This document shows positions 8,574 through 15,906 of a DNA stretch of 37,592 nucleotides, one piece after another. Source of the stretch: Bdellovibrionales bacterium (GTDB lineage: Bacteria; Bdellovibrionota; Bdellovibrionia; Bdellovibrionales; UBA1609); NCBI GenBank assembly GCA_015163875.1, contig JAAOIH010000011.1:1-37592 (forward strand). Direction: 5' to 3'. The notes below the pieces were generated by a model. The model was not told the DNA's origin. It searched no databases and was given only the letters and a program-made list of their open reading frames with translations. How positions within the stretch are numbered: the stretch's first letter is position 1; the number at the start of each line of letters is the position of its first letter. The position numbers and the translations under genes were made by a program.

Positions 8574-8632
8574 CTTAATTAATTTTAGTAAGCAATTTTA
8601 GGCTATGGCTTAATTAATTTTTGTAATCAATT
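8574..8632. repeat. Imperfect 24-bp direct repeat between convergent genes
   Basis: CTTAATTAATTTTAGTAAGC at 8574 onward recurs at 8609-8632 with 2 differences in 24 bases, a period of 35. It fills the 72-base gap between the rluD and amidase stops. No classical terminator is evident; GGGCTAGCCC at 8637-8646 is a perfect palindrome overlapping the amidase stop. Confidence 0.7.
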
Positions 8633-8639
8633 GCAAGGG

Positions 8640-9284
8640 CTAGCCCACTTTTGATTTGTTATAATTTTGGTTTAATGTTTTTTCAAGTGATTGGTTTAGG
8701 GCTTTAAAATTTATATCTTTTTGTTTTAGCTGGGATTGATATTTTTTTAATATCTCGCTACTTATTATTGGTTTTCTTATTGGAGGTGTTTGGTTTTCAT
8801 AACATATAGCAAATAATTTTTTCCAATCAAAAAAATAACCTGGATCAGCCTTCCCTCTAAACCCAGCAATATGTTCGTGTCCTAAAATTTTATTTGGATC
8901 TTTTAATAAAGGATATTTTGTTTGCAAATATTTAACTAAATAAAATAAACTATCATACTGATGCTCAGAATAATTAAATAAATTTCCATTTAAATTAACA
9001 AGCTCTATGCCTATAGAAAAATCATTAAAATTTTTTAAATCTTTATTTTGTGTGTCAGAAAAACAACTTTGCCCTGAGTGCCATGCAGATTTATTAATTT
9101 CTACGCAGTTATATATTTTTCCATCGACATCAATAACAAAATGTGCAGAAACTTTAGACTTAGGGTCTAAAAAAATTTTTAAAGTTTCTTTTAAGGAACA
9201 TGCAGTATAATGAAGCACTATAAAACTCATATCTACCTCCTTATTATTAAAATTAGGAGACAGATAATCAGAGTTAATAAGCAT
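8640..9284 (-). CDS. AmpD-type N-acetylmuramoyl-L-alanine amidase
   Basis: Zinc amidase (Amidase_2 fold) cleaving the MurNAc or anhydroMurNAc-peptide bond, probably for peptidoglycan recycling. Likely zinc ligands are His25 (IVLHYT), His136 (GHEHIAG) and Asp147 (KADPG), which leads into DPGYFFDW. No signal peptide is visible, so a cytoplasmic, AmpD-like location is inferred. The start is ambiguous: the ATG at 9284, 7 bases after the rpoN stop, keeps the SPNFN segment seen in related amidases but lacks a ribosome binding site; an internal ATG at 9230 has a perfect AAGGAGGT five bases upstream. I keep the longer form (214 aa). Confidence 0.88.
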   Translation of the reverse strand: MLINSDYLSPNFNNKEVDMSFIVLHYTACSLKETLKIFLDPKSKVSAHFVIDVDGKIYNCVEINKSAWHSGQSCFSDTQNKDLKNFNDFSIGIELVNLNGNLFNYSEHQYDSLFYLVKYLQTKYPLLKDPNKILGHEHIAGFRGKADPGYFFDWKKLFAICYENQTPPIRKPIISSEILKKYQSQLKQKDINFKALNQSLEKTLNQNYNKSKVG

Positions 9285-9291
9285 TTTTTTA

Positions 9292-10710
9292 TTAAGCTAT
9301 TTTTTTTCTTTTAGCTGCTGGTAAAATTTTTAATATCTCTCTATATTTAGCAACTGTTCTTCTGGCAACTTGAATACCGTTTTCTTGTAAATATAAAGTT
9401 AATTTTTGATCAGAAAATGGACTTATTGGGTCTTCTGCTGCAATAATTTTTTTAATTTTTTCTTTTACTGATGCGCTTGAGGTTAATCTTCCGTCTGTGC
9501 AAACTACTGCAGAGTTAAAAAAGTATTTTAAAGATAAAAGTCCCCTTGGAGTGTGAACATATTTGTTACTAACAACTCTACTTACAGTTGATTCGTGAAC
9601 ATCAATTTCGGTTGCTACATCTTTTAAAATCATAGGCATTAAATGCTCTGGTCCTTTTTCAAAAAAAGCTAATTGTTTTTTTAAAATACATTCTGTAACT
9701 TTATATATAGTTTTTTGTCTTTGATACAAAGATCTAATAGTCCAAACTGCTGATTTAAATTTTTCATCAATATAAGCTTTCATTTTTGTATCTTTTTTCC
9801 AATCTTTATATGATGGAGAAATTTGCAAACTAGGAAGCCCGTCTTGATTTAAAAAAATTATATACTCACCAGCGCTTTTAGTAATATAAATATCTGGACT
9901 AACATAAGTCCCAGCAGATGAAACTGTAAATGCTTGACCTGGTTTTGGAGAAAAATTTAAAATTATTTGACATAATTCTTTTGTCAGATCTACGCTATAG
10001 TTCATAGCTTTTGCTATTGATTTAAAATCTTTTTTTTCTAAATATTTAAAGTGATTGTTAATAATATTTAAAATATCTGGAGTGTCTTCTTGATGAAATT
10101 TAGCTTGTAAAATTAAACTTTCTTGTAAATTTCTAGCTCCAACTCCTGGAGGATCCATTTCTTGAATATGTAATAAAACTTCTTCTAGCTCTTCTAGATC
10201 CTCATTATTATTTTTAGATATTTCTTTTAAATCTGTATCTAAATATCCGTCTTCATCAATAGAGTCTATTAATAAATAAGCTAATTCTTTTTGGGCTTGG
10301 TCTAATACAGACACTTGTATTTGCCATTCTAAATGATCAAATAAACTAACTGATTTGCTTAATACTTGTTCGTAATTTAAATTATCTTTTCCGTTCATTG
10401 ACAAAGCTAAAACAGATTTATTTAATTTTCTCCAATCTAAATCAGAATTTGATCCTGTTTCAAAATCAGAAAGATCACTTAGCTCTTCTAAATTAGAATC
10501 AGACTCTGTGCTTTCTTTTTTTCTGTTTGCCTCTTCTGGATCAATGCTTTCTATAATTTCTTCAAGCAAAGGATTATTTACTAATTCATTTTGTATAGAA
10601 GATGTTAATTCAAGCCTTGATACTTGCAAAAGTTTAATTGCTTGTTGTAATTGCGGGCTCATTTTTAGTTGTTGAGACAACTTCATAGACATTTTTAATT
10701 TTTGTGACAT
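9292..10710 (-). CDS. rpoN: RNA polymerase sigma-54 factor
   Basis: Alternative sigma factor that needs AAA+ activators to open -24/-12 promoters. Region I (LSQQLKMSPQLQQAIKLLQ) opens the protein, an acidic linker follows (about residues 55-100), then the core-binding region (MDPPGVGARNLQE), and the RpoN box ARRTVAKYRE sits at about residues 449-458. Length (472 aa) is normal. A good AGGAG site lies upstream of the ATG. It follows lptB by 45 bases, the same lptB-rpoN order as in many Proteobacteria. Two sigma-54 activators are encoded elsewhere in this window. Confidence 0.98.
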   Translation of the reverse strand: MSQKLKMSMKLSQQLKMSPQLQQAIKLLQVSRLELTSSIQNELVNNPLLEEIIESIDPEEANRKKESTESDSNLEELSDLSDFETGSNSDLDWRKLNKSVLALSMNGKDNLNYEQVLSKSVSLFDHLEWQIQVSVLDQAQKELAYLLIDSIDEDGYLDTDLKEISKNNNEDLEELEEVLLHIQEMDPPGVGARNLQESLILQAKFHQEDTPDILNIINNHFKYLEKKDFKSIAKAMNYSVDLTKELCQIILNFSPKPGQAFTVSSAGTYVSPDIYITKSAGEYIIFLNQDGLPSLQISPSYKDWKKDTKMKAYIDEKFKSAVWTIRSLYQRQKTIYKVTECILKKQLAFFEKGPEHLMPMILKDVATEIDVHESTVSRVVSNKYVHTPRGLLSLKYFFNSAVVCTDGRLTSSASVKEKIKKIIAAEDPISPFSDQKLTLYLQENGIQVARRTVAKYREILKILPAAKRKKIA

Positions 10711-10755
10711 ACAAATCTCCTGGTTTGGTTGTTTTATTAAAATCTATTAAGTCGT

Positions 10756-11478
10756 TTATAGACTAAAGTTAGATCCTAAGTAAAACTCCTTTACCTCTTC
10801 TAATTTAGCAACATCTTCTACAGATCCAGAGGCAATTACCTTTCCGCTTCTTAACACAACAACAGAATCACACATTTTAAGAGTCTCTTGTACATTATGA
10901 TCCGTAATAAGAATCCCTACACCTTTATTTCGGATGTTTTCTAAAAAACTTTTAATTTCTAAAATCACAACTGGGTCTAATCCAGCAAATGGCTCGTCTA
11001 AAAATAAAAATTTTGGTTCTAAACTTAGACACCTTGCAATTTCTAGCCTGCGACGCTCTCCACCAGAGAGCTGACCTGCTTTTTTAACTGAGCTTTCTAA
11101 TAAATTAAATTCTTTTAAAAGTTTTTCTAATTTTTGTTTTGTTTCAAAATGAGACAGTTTTCTTGATTCTAAAACAATTTGTAAATTATCTTTAACACTT
11201 AATTCTGAAAAAATACTTGGCTCTTGTGGTAAATAAATTAAGCCTTTTTGCGCCCTTTTATAAAATGGCAAATCAGAAATTCTTTCTTCATTTAAAAACA
11301 CATCGCCAGAGTCTACAGGTATTAAGCCTAATGCAGAATAAAAAGATGTGGTTTTGCCAGATCCATTTGGCCCAAGTAAACCTAATATTTTTCCACTTTC
11401 TAATTGAAAAGAGATATTAGAAAGTATATTAAAATTTTTTACAGACTTAGATATATTTTGTATTTTTAAGATAGACAC
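10756..11478 (-). CDS. lptB: LPS export ABC transporter ATP-binding protein
   Basis: Cytoplasmic ATPase that powers LPS extraction from the inner membrane (LptB2FG). Walker A is GPNGSGKT at residues 36-43, the signature LSGGERRRLEIARCL is complete, and Walker B is FLFLDEPFAGLDP. At 240 aa it matches LptB. The position between an LptC-like gene and rpoN supports LptB over a generic branched-chain amino-acid ABC protein, which it otherwise resembles. It starts with GTG. LptF and LptG are not in the window. Confidence 0.95.
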   Translation of the reverse strand: MSILKIQNISKSVKNFNILSNISFQLESGKILGLLGPNGSGKTTSFYSALGLIPVDSGDVFLNEERISDLPFYKRAQKGLIYLPQEPSIFSELSVKDNLQIVLESRKLSHFETKQKLEKLLKEFNLLESSVKKAGQLSGGERRRLEIARCLSLEPKFLFLDEPFAGLDPVVILEIKSFLENIRNKGVGILITDHNVQETLKMCDSVVVLRSGKVIASGSVEDVAKLEEVKEFYLGSNFSL

Positions 11479-11520
11479 TCTTTTAGTTTAACAAAATATT
11501 GCCAATAACAATAGTAATCT

Positions 11521-12333
11521 TTAAAAACTTAAACTTTCATCTATTTTAATTTTGCCTTTTTTAATCTCTATACTTTGGTCTACTGGATTAAATAAGATAC
11601 TTTCTCCTTTAAAATTATGACCTCCAATAAATACAGATACATTTCCATGCAAAATATATTGCAAGTGTTTTTTGTTGTCGTTAAAAATTAGCTTATCAGA
11701 GATGCTTTTATAAGATTTATTAACAACTTTAACATTGTTTTTTAAAATAAAATAATCTTTTAAATTATAACTTAATTCTTTTGCAGTAATGTTAAAAGAA
11801 TAATTTTTAACAACAACTCCGTTATTGCTAAACAGTTTATTAGTTTTTAAATTATAACTTAATCCACTAACTTTCATATTATATTTAATTAAGTTTATAT
11901 AAGCGGTATCTGTAAACAAAAGTATATTTGTTTTTTGATCAAAAATTGCAGAATTAGATTTTAAAACAAGATTTTTTTTATTTGCTGCGGAGGTGGTTTT
12001 GTCTTTGGAGGTGGTTTTGTCTTTGGAGGTGGTTTTGTCTTTGGAGGTGGTTTTGTGATGATTTTTAATAGTAAAAATAATATCTTTTAGTACCCAGATA
12101 TTTCTTTCTTTTTTTTTATACTCTTTAGCTGTTTTTGCAATTACAGAGATTATATATTTTTTATATTTTTTAGATGCCTTAAAGCCACTAACAGATTTAA
12201 TTAATTTTTTTTTATCCAATTGATTAATAGCTATTTGCCAAGAGCTTTTTCTTTCTTCTAAAAAGAAAAAAATATTCCATAAAAAAAAACAAAATATCCC
12301 TATGACAGCAAATAATCCAGAAAATTTTTTCAT
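11521..12333 (-). CDS. lptC: LptC-like LPS-transport protein, possibly carrying an LptA-like segment
   Basis: Predicted bitopic protein: one N-terminal membrane span (about residues 6-26) and a periplasmic beta-rich region. Residues about 150-200 show LptC-type strands, and about 205-260 (DKLIFNDNKKHLQYILHGNV, then GHNFKGESILFNP) look like the OstA/LptA repeat. No separate lptA is next to it, so it may combine both roles, but at 270 aa it is short for two full domains. A KTTSKD repeat (residues about 93-115) sits in a linker. Gene position before lptB and rpoN supports the assignment. Sequence similarity is weak. Confidence 0.72.
   Translation of the reverse strand: MKKFSGLFAVIGIFCFFLWNIFFFLEERKSSWQIAINQLDKKKLIKSVSGFKASKKYKKYIISVIAKTAKEYKKKERNIWVLKDIIFTIKNHHKTTSKDKTTSKDKTTSKDKTTSAANKKNLVLKSNSAIFDQKTNILLFTDTAYINLIKYNMKVSGLSYNLKTNKLFSNNGVVVKNYSFNITAKELSYNLKDYFILKNNVKVVNKSYKSISDKLIFNDNKKHLQYILHGNVSVFIGGHNFKGESILFNPVDQSIEIKKGKIKIDESLSF
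11989..12056 (-). repeat. 18-bp minisatellite inside the lptC-like gene
   Basis: Three exact 18-bp units (11989-12006, 12007-12024, 12025-12042) are followed by 14 bases of a fourth. On the coding strand they read KTTSKD repeated and ending KTTS. Being in frame, copy-number change would lengthen or shorten the linker without killing the gene. Confidence 0.93.
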
Positions 12334-12343
12334 TAAAGCTAAT

Positions 12344-12871
12344 CTACTTTTTCTTTATTTTTTTAATTACCGCAAAACTCATTTCGCTTAAGCCAGATTC
12401 GGTTATTGTGTACATAATTTTTTTAATAGATAAAAAATCCATATCTTTATCGGCTTGTATAGTAACTTTAATATTTTCTTTAGCTTTTTTAGGGTCTTTT
12501 TCTTCTAATTTTTTTCTTTTAGCTAAAATAATTTCTTTTTTTAATGCGATTAACAAAGGTCTAAATACCCATCTTTGTTGATTTTTTAAATCTTCAAGAT
12601 TTGCAACTTTTGTCTCGTTTACAGCAATTTTTTCTTTAGATAAAATTACAACTAAAGATGGCCTTAAGGCTTTTACCGTGCTTGCAGTTGGTAGTTTTAC
12701 ATTATCTTTAAGCTCTACTGCTTGGCCATTTTGTAAAAATTGTTGAAGCAAAAAAGTAGCTAGTACAACAAATAAATCAATTAGCGGAGTTAAAGACAGG
12801 GTGCCTTTAATTTCACTTTGACCACCTGCATGTAATTTTTTACTTCTATAACCTGGAATATGTATTGGCAC
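12344..12871 (-). CDS. ExbD/TolR-family motor protein (second copy in the operon)
   Basis: Inner-membrane proton-channel subunit of a TolQ/ExbB-type motor. One membrane span (about residues 28-46) holds the proton-carrying aspartate at 32 in LTPLIDLFVVLATFLL; a periplasmic domain follows and ends in the typical IQADKDMDFLSIKKIMYTI-like segment. At 175 aa it is longer than most ExbD proteins (about 140), with an inserted charged stretch near residues 95-125. It starts with GTG after GGGAG, 23 bases beyond the preceding exbD. Two ExbD-like subunits with one TolQ is the AglRQS arrangement of Myxococcus. Confidence 0.92.
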   Translation of the reverse strand: MPIHIPGYRSKKLHAGGQSEIKGTLSLTPLIDLFVVLATFLLQQFLQNGQAVELKDNVKLPTASTVKALRPSLVVILSKEKIAVNETKVANLEDLKNQQRWVFRPLLIALKKEIILAKRKKLEEKDPKKAKENIKVTIQADKDMDFLSIKKIMYTITESGLSEMSFAVIKKIKKK

Positions 12872-12894
12872 AGTTAAACTCCCTTAAATTAATA

Positions 12895-13353
12895 TTAAAA
12901 TGCTCCTGCAGAAATAGATAAATTAGCCAAACCCTCTGACAATAAATAATCCATTGCTTCTACTAAAAATTGATACTCTAAATTATTAGACATACTAATT
13001 GCGACAGTTGTGCTTCCTTTAAATTTCTTTTTATAAGACTTAAGAAAAGATTTTAGCTTTACGCCATCATAATTTCCATTTTTTTTAGCAAAAAAAACAC
13101 TTCGTCCAGAATATCGCAACAAATATCCATTTTTTGCTACAGCTAAACTTAAGCTAGAATTATTTTTTACATTTTTTGGGCTATCTTCTACCTGCTTTCC
13201 ATAAATAGAACTGCCTAATTCGATCATTGATAATTGAGACCAAACAGATGTAAATAGTAAAAAAATAATTAAAACACTTAGCAAATCAATAAATGGAATA
13301 ATATTTAGCTCTCCATCAATAGTATTTGACCGAATGTGTGATTGAATATCCAT
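12895..13353 (-). CDS. ExbD/TolR-family motor protein (first copy in the operon)
   Basis: Second ExbD/TolR-like subunit, 152 aa. The single membrane span (about residues 18-36) contains ELNIIPFIDLLSVLIIFLL with the conserved proton-relay Asp at 23. The periplasmic part ends in a segment like the family's (VAISMSNNLEYQFLVEAMDYL). It differs strongly from its neighbour outside the membrane span, so the two are divergent paralogues and not a recent duplication. It lies 61 bases after the TolQ-like gene. Confidence 0.92.
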   Translation of the reverse strand: MDIQSHIRSNTIDGELNIIPFIDLLSVLIIFLLFTSVWSQLSMIELGSSIYGKQVEDSPKNVKNNSSLSLAVAKNGYLLRYSGRSVFFAKKNGNYDGVKLKSFLKSYKKKFKGSTTVAISMSNNLEYQFLVEAMDYLLSEGLANLSISAGAF

Positions 13354-13414
13354 AATTCCTACTTTATTTTTTTACTTTATATAAATTCTATTTTTTATTC
13401 TTATTTATACAATT

Positions 13415-14119
13415 TTATGACATTGTATTTTTTAATTTATCTCTATTAGAAGTTACTAAATTCATAATCTCCATACTTTTTTCTAAAATTAAACTTGTCT
13501 CTTTAGAAATTCTAATTGTAAAAAATCCGTGAAATAAAATTGCAATAATTGCAACCATTAATCCAAATGCTGTACAATTTAGTGCCTCTGATATTCCTTG
13601 AGAAAGTAAAATTGCTTTCATTGAATTATCTGCAACAGCTATACCTCCAAAAGATATAATCAAACCAATTACTGTTCCTACAAGTCCGACTAGCACTGCC
13701 ATGTTTCCAAGCACTGCTAAAAAACTAGACCAGCCTTCTACTCTTGGAATTTCTCGCAACACGCTTGCATCCATTGCAACTTGCACTTCTTCGTCTGGTC
13801 TTTTATTTAAAACCTGAATTAATCCAGCTTTTAAAGTATTAGTTAAAGGCCTTGGGTTTGTGTCACAAAATGCAATAGCTGATTTAAGATTACCAGATAA
13901 AATTGCACTAAAAACTCCAGAGTTAATACTTTCTCTAGAAATACTTAAAGATCGCAAACTTAAAAAGCGTTCTATAATTAAAAATAATGCCATTATCCCA
14001 ATGCCTGCAATAAAATACATAGCAATTCCGCCTTCGCAAAAATGCTTGGATATAAAATTAACTTGCGCACTACAGTGGCCAACTGCCTCTGCTACTTCTC
14101 CTGCTATTTCTTCTTTCAT
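13415..14119 (-). CDS. MotA/TolQ/ExbB-family proton channel protein
   Basis: Polytopic inner-membrane subunit that forms the proton channel with ExbD/TolR partners. Three membrane spans are visible: about residues 33-51, 130-155 (LVGLVGTVIGLIISF) and 180-202. The cytoplasmic part between the first two (EEVQVAMDASVLREIPRVEGW) is typical of TolQ/ExbB. Length 234 aa. A strong AAGGAG lies upstream of the ATG. Context with two ExbD genes and an AgmX-type protein points to an Agl-like motor (AglR equivalent) in preference to ordinary Tol-Pal, because no TolA, TolB or Pal gene is adjacent. Confidence 0.93.
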   Translation of the reverse strand: MKEEIAGEVAEAVGHCSAQVNFISKHFCEGGIAMYFIAGIGIMALFLIIERFLSLRSLSISRESINSGVFSAILSGNLKSAIAFCDTNPRPLTNTLKAGLIQVLNKRPDEEVQVAMDASVLREIPRVEGWSSFLAVLGNMAVLVGLVGTVIGLIISFGGIAVADNSMKAILLSQGISEALNCTAFGLMVAIIAILFHGFFTIRISKETSLILEKSMEIMNLVTSNRDKLKNTMS

Positions 14120-14149
14120 GTTGTTCTCCTTTTGCTTTTATATTTTATG

Positions 14150-15652
14150 TTATTTTTTTTTAAATCTAAATGGAAACTCTACAGCCTGAAGGCTTGACTT
14201 AGGTGCACTTGGAAACTTCCAAGTTTTTAAATTTTTTACAATGCAATTTCCAACACCTTTCATATCAGAATCGCTTAAAGTTTTAATATTTGCATTTACA
14301 ACTCTTCCCTTATCATTAATTCTCCAATGCAGTCTAACTAAACCTTCTAAGTCTGGATAATAATCTTGTTCTTTTTGGTAACAAAAACGAATCACATTTT
14401 TATGGGCTTGTATAACTCTGTAAATTCCGTCAGAGTCTACTCCACCTCCAACAAAATCATCTCCCAATTCGCCTGCGTAAGAAATACTTACTTTGCTTGG
14501 GCTTCCTAAATCTACACTGCCGCCGGGAATTCCATTTGGAGAACCGTAAGTTCCAATACCTGCGCCTAACTTAACTGTGGAGTTTCTTGATCCTCCAGAT
14601 TTTCCTTTTAAACCAGATCCAAAACGAGATGCAGACTGATCATCAGAAAGTCCAACGCCACCGCTATTAGTTTTTGATTTAGCAAGTCCGTATAATCCTC
14701 CAGATCCAGAAGCTGATTTTTTTATTCCTCTTTGTTTTCCAGATTTAGCAAATACGCCAAGAAGTCCTACTGAATTAACATCTACTTTTTTTGCTTTTAT
14801 GCCAGCTGATTTTTTACCCTTAAGACTTCCGCTTCTTTTAGCTCTTCTGGCCTTAAATACAGTTCCCTTTCTTGGTGCTTTTTTAGTTTTTTTAGGAGAC
14901 TTTGATTTAACAACTATTTTTCTTTTAACAGGATGCTTTTTTTTAGCTCTACTTTTTTTAGGTTTTTTAGATGAAGATTTTTTTGCTATATTGGAAGTTG
15001 TTTTTATAACTGGAATTTTTTTTACTTTTTTAAAACTAACATATACTGGCTTTGTAACTTTTTCTTTCTCTGGAGGTTCTATTTCAATAGCTTTGTTATA
15101 TAAAAATAAAAATAATAATGCTACAAACGATAACAGCAAAACACTTGTCTCTGATAAGCTCATATTAATTAATTGACCAGCTTTAGCTATGGCAGAAGGT
15201 TTTTTGTAACTAACTGTTATTGAAAAATCACTGTGCTCAGAGTCTAAATAAATTAAATCGCCCTGATTGATAAAAATACTAGTTTGTCCTGACTTTTGCA
15301 TTATTCTAGAAGATTGTAAAAGTGCCGAATTAGAAACTTTACCTTCTTTAGAATAATAAGAAAATTTATCTCTAACTGGGTAACACTCTACTGTTTCTTT
15401 TTTTATTTGAAGCAGTTTTGCTTTATTTTTTATAGAGTATGGCCCAGGCACAACTACTGAATTATCAGATTCTTTATTAGATAAATATACAGAGCCTTTG
15501 TTTGAAAAAGTATAAGATTTAAGAAGTCTTTCTTTCCAAAAAGTAGAAACCTCTACAATGCTTCCGCTGTCTGGTGACACTATGTCTAAGCAAGAATCAT
15601 TTTTGCTTGCTGGTGCAAATGTATTTTTAAATTTTCTTCTATTATTAAACAT
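14150..15652 (-). CDS. AgmX/PglI-type TonB-like trans-envelope protein
   Basis: Predicted energy-transducing or adaptor protein spanning the inner membrane and periplasm. Residues 1-160 form a cytoplasmic domain that may be FHA-like; 169-186 is one membrane span; 195-285 is Pro/Lys/Ser/Arg-rich; 290-385 is Gly/Ser-rich; 409-497 is a TonB-C-like AgmX/PglI domain with the paired cysteines 424 (IRFCYQ) and 470 (GNCIVKNLKTWKFP). This layout resembles GltG/GltJ of the Myxococcus gliding machine. Its ATG overlaps the stop of the upstream small gene (TAATG), implying coupled translation. The AgmX domain is clear; the exact orthology is not. Confidence 0.85.
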   Translation of the reverse strand: MFNNRRKFKNTFAPASKNDSCLDIVSPDSGSIVEVSTFWKERLLKSYTFSNKGSVYLSNKESDNSVVVPGPYSIKNKAKLLQIKKETVECYPVRDKFSYYSKEGKVSNSALLQSSRIMQKSGQTSIFINQGDLIYLDSEHSDFSITVSYKKPSAIAKAGQLINMSLSETSVLLLSFVALLFLFLYNKAIEIEPPEKEKVTKPVYVSFKKVKKIPVIKTTSNIAKKSSSKKPKKSRAKKKHPVKRKIVVKSKSPKKTKKAPRKGTVFKARRAKRSGSLKGKKSAGIKAKKVDVNSVGLLGVFAKSGKQRGIKKSASGSGGLYGLAKSKTNSGGVGLSDDQSASRFGSGLKGKSGGSRNSTVKLGAGIGTYGSPNGIPGGSVDLGSPSKVSISYAGELGDDFVGGGVDSDGIYRVIQAHKNVIRFCYQKEQDYYPDLEGLVRLHWRINDKGRVVNANIKTLSDSDMKGVGNCIVKNLKTWKFPSAPKSSLQAVEFPFRFKKK

Positions 15653-15906
15653 TAGTGTACATCTCCAAGAGATTGTTCTAGCTTAAATCCTGTTGATTTC
15701 ATTTCTGGTTTAAAGTGTCGTCTTAATTTAAATAAATATTTGTTATCTCTAGGGCCTTCTTTTAATAAATAAAATAAATCTGTTGTGTTAAATTTACCTT
15801 CAATAGTTTCTTCTGAAAATCTGATTGTTCCATCTTTTTTTGAAGATTTTGCAAAAAGCTCTGCAGAATAAGATAAAAATAAAAATAAAAATAAAAATTT
15901 AAACAT
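15652..15906 (-). CDS. Small exported protein of unknown function in the Glt-like cluster
   Basis: An 84-aa protein with a clear signal peptide (about residues 1-19, ending ELFAKS), giving a mature periplasmic protein of about 65 residues. The mature part has a strand-like segment (TIRFSEETIEGKF), then DLFYLLKEG and an acidic/basic tail. I do not recognise a named family. It is held by TAATG overlaps to both neighbours, the long TPR protein upstream and the AgmX-like gene downstream, which argues for a real gene made in fixed ratio with them. Confidence 0.8.
   Translation of the reverse strand: MFKFLFLFLFLSYSAELFAKSSKKDGTIRFSEETIEGKFNTTDLFYLLKEGPRDNKYLFKLRRHFKPEMKSTGFKLEQSLGDVH

Noticed and set aside
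12344-14119. Ordinary Tol-Pal operon
   Set aside because: TolQ and TolR-like genes are present, but TolA, TolB, Pal and CpoB are not, while AgmX, TPR and paired barrels are; the Agl/Glt-like reading fits better.
14799-15176. 125-codon hydrophobic frame antisense to the AgmX-like gene
   Set aside because: The hydrophobicity is the reverse complement of a Lys/Ser-rich region and membrane span; no start signal or operon context supports it.
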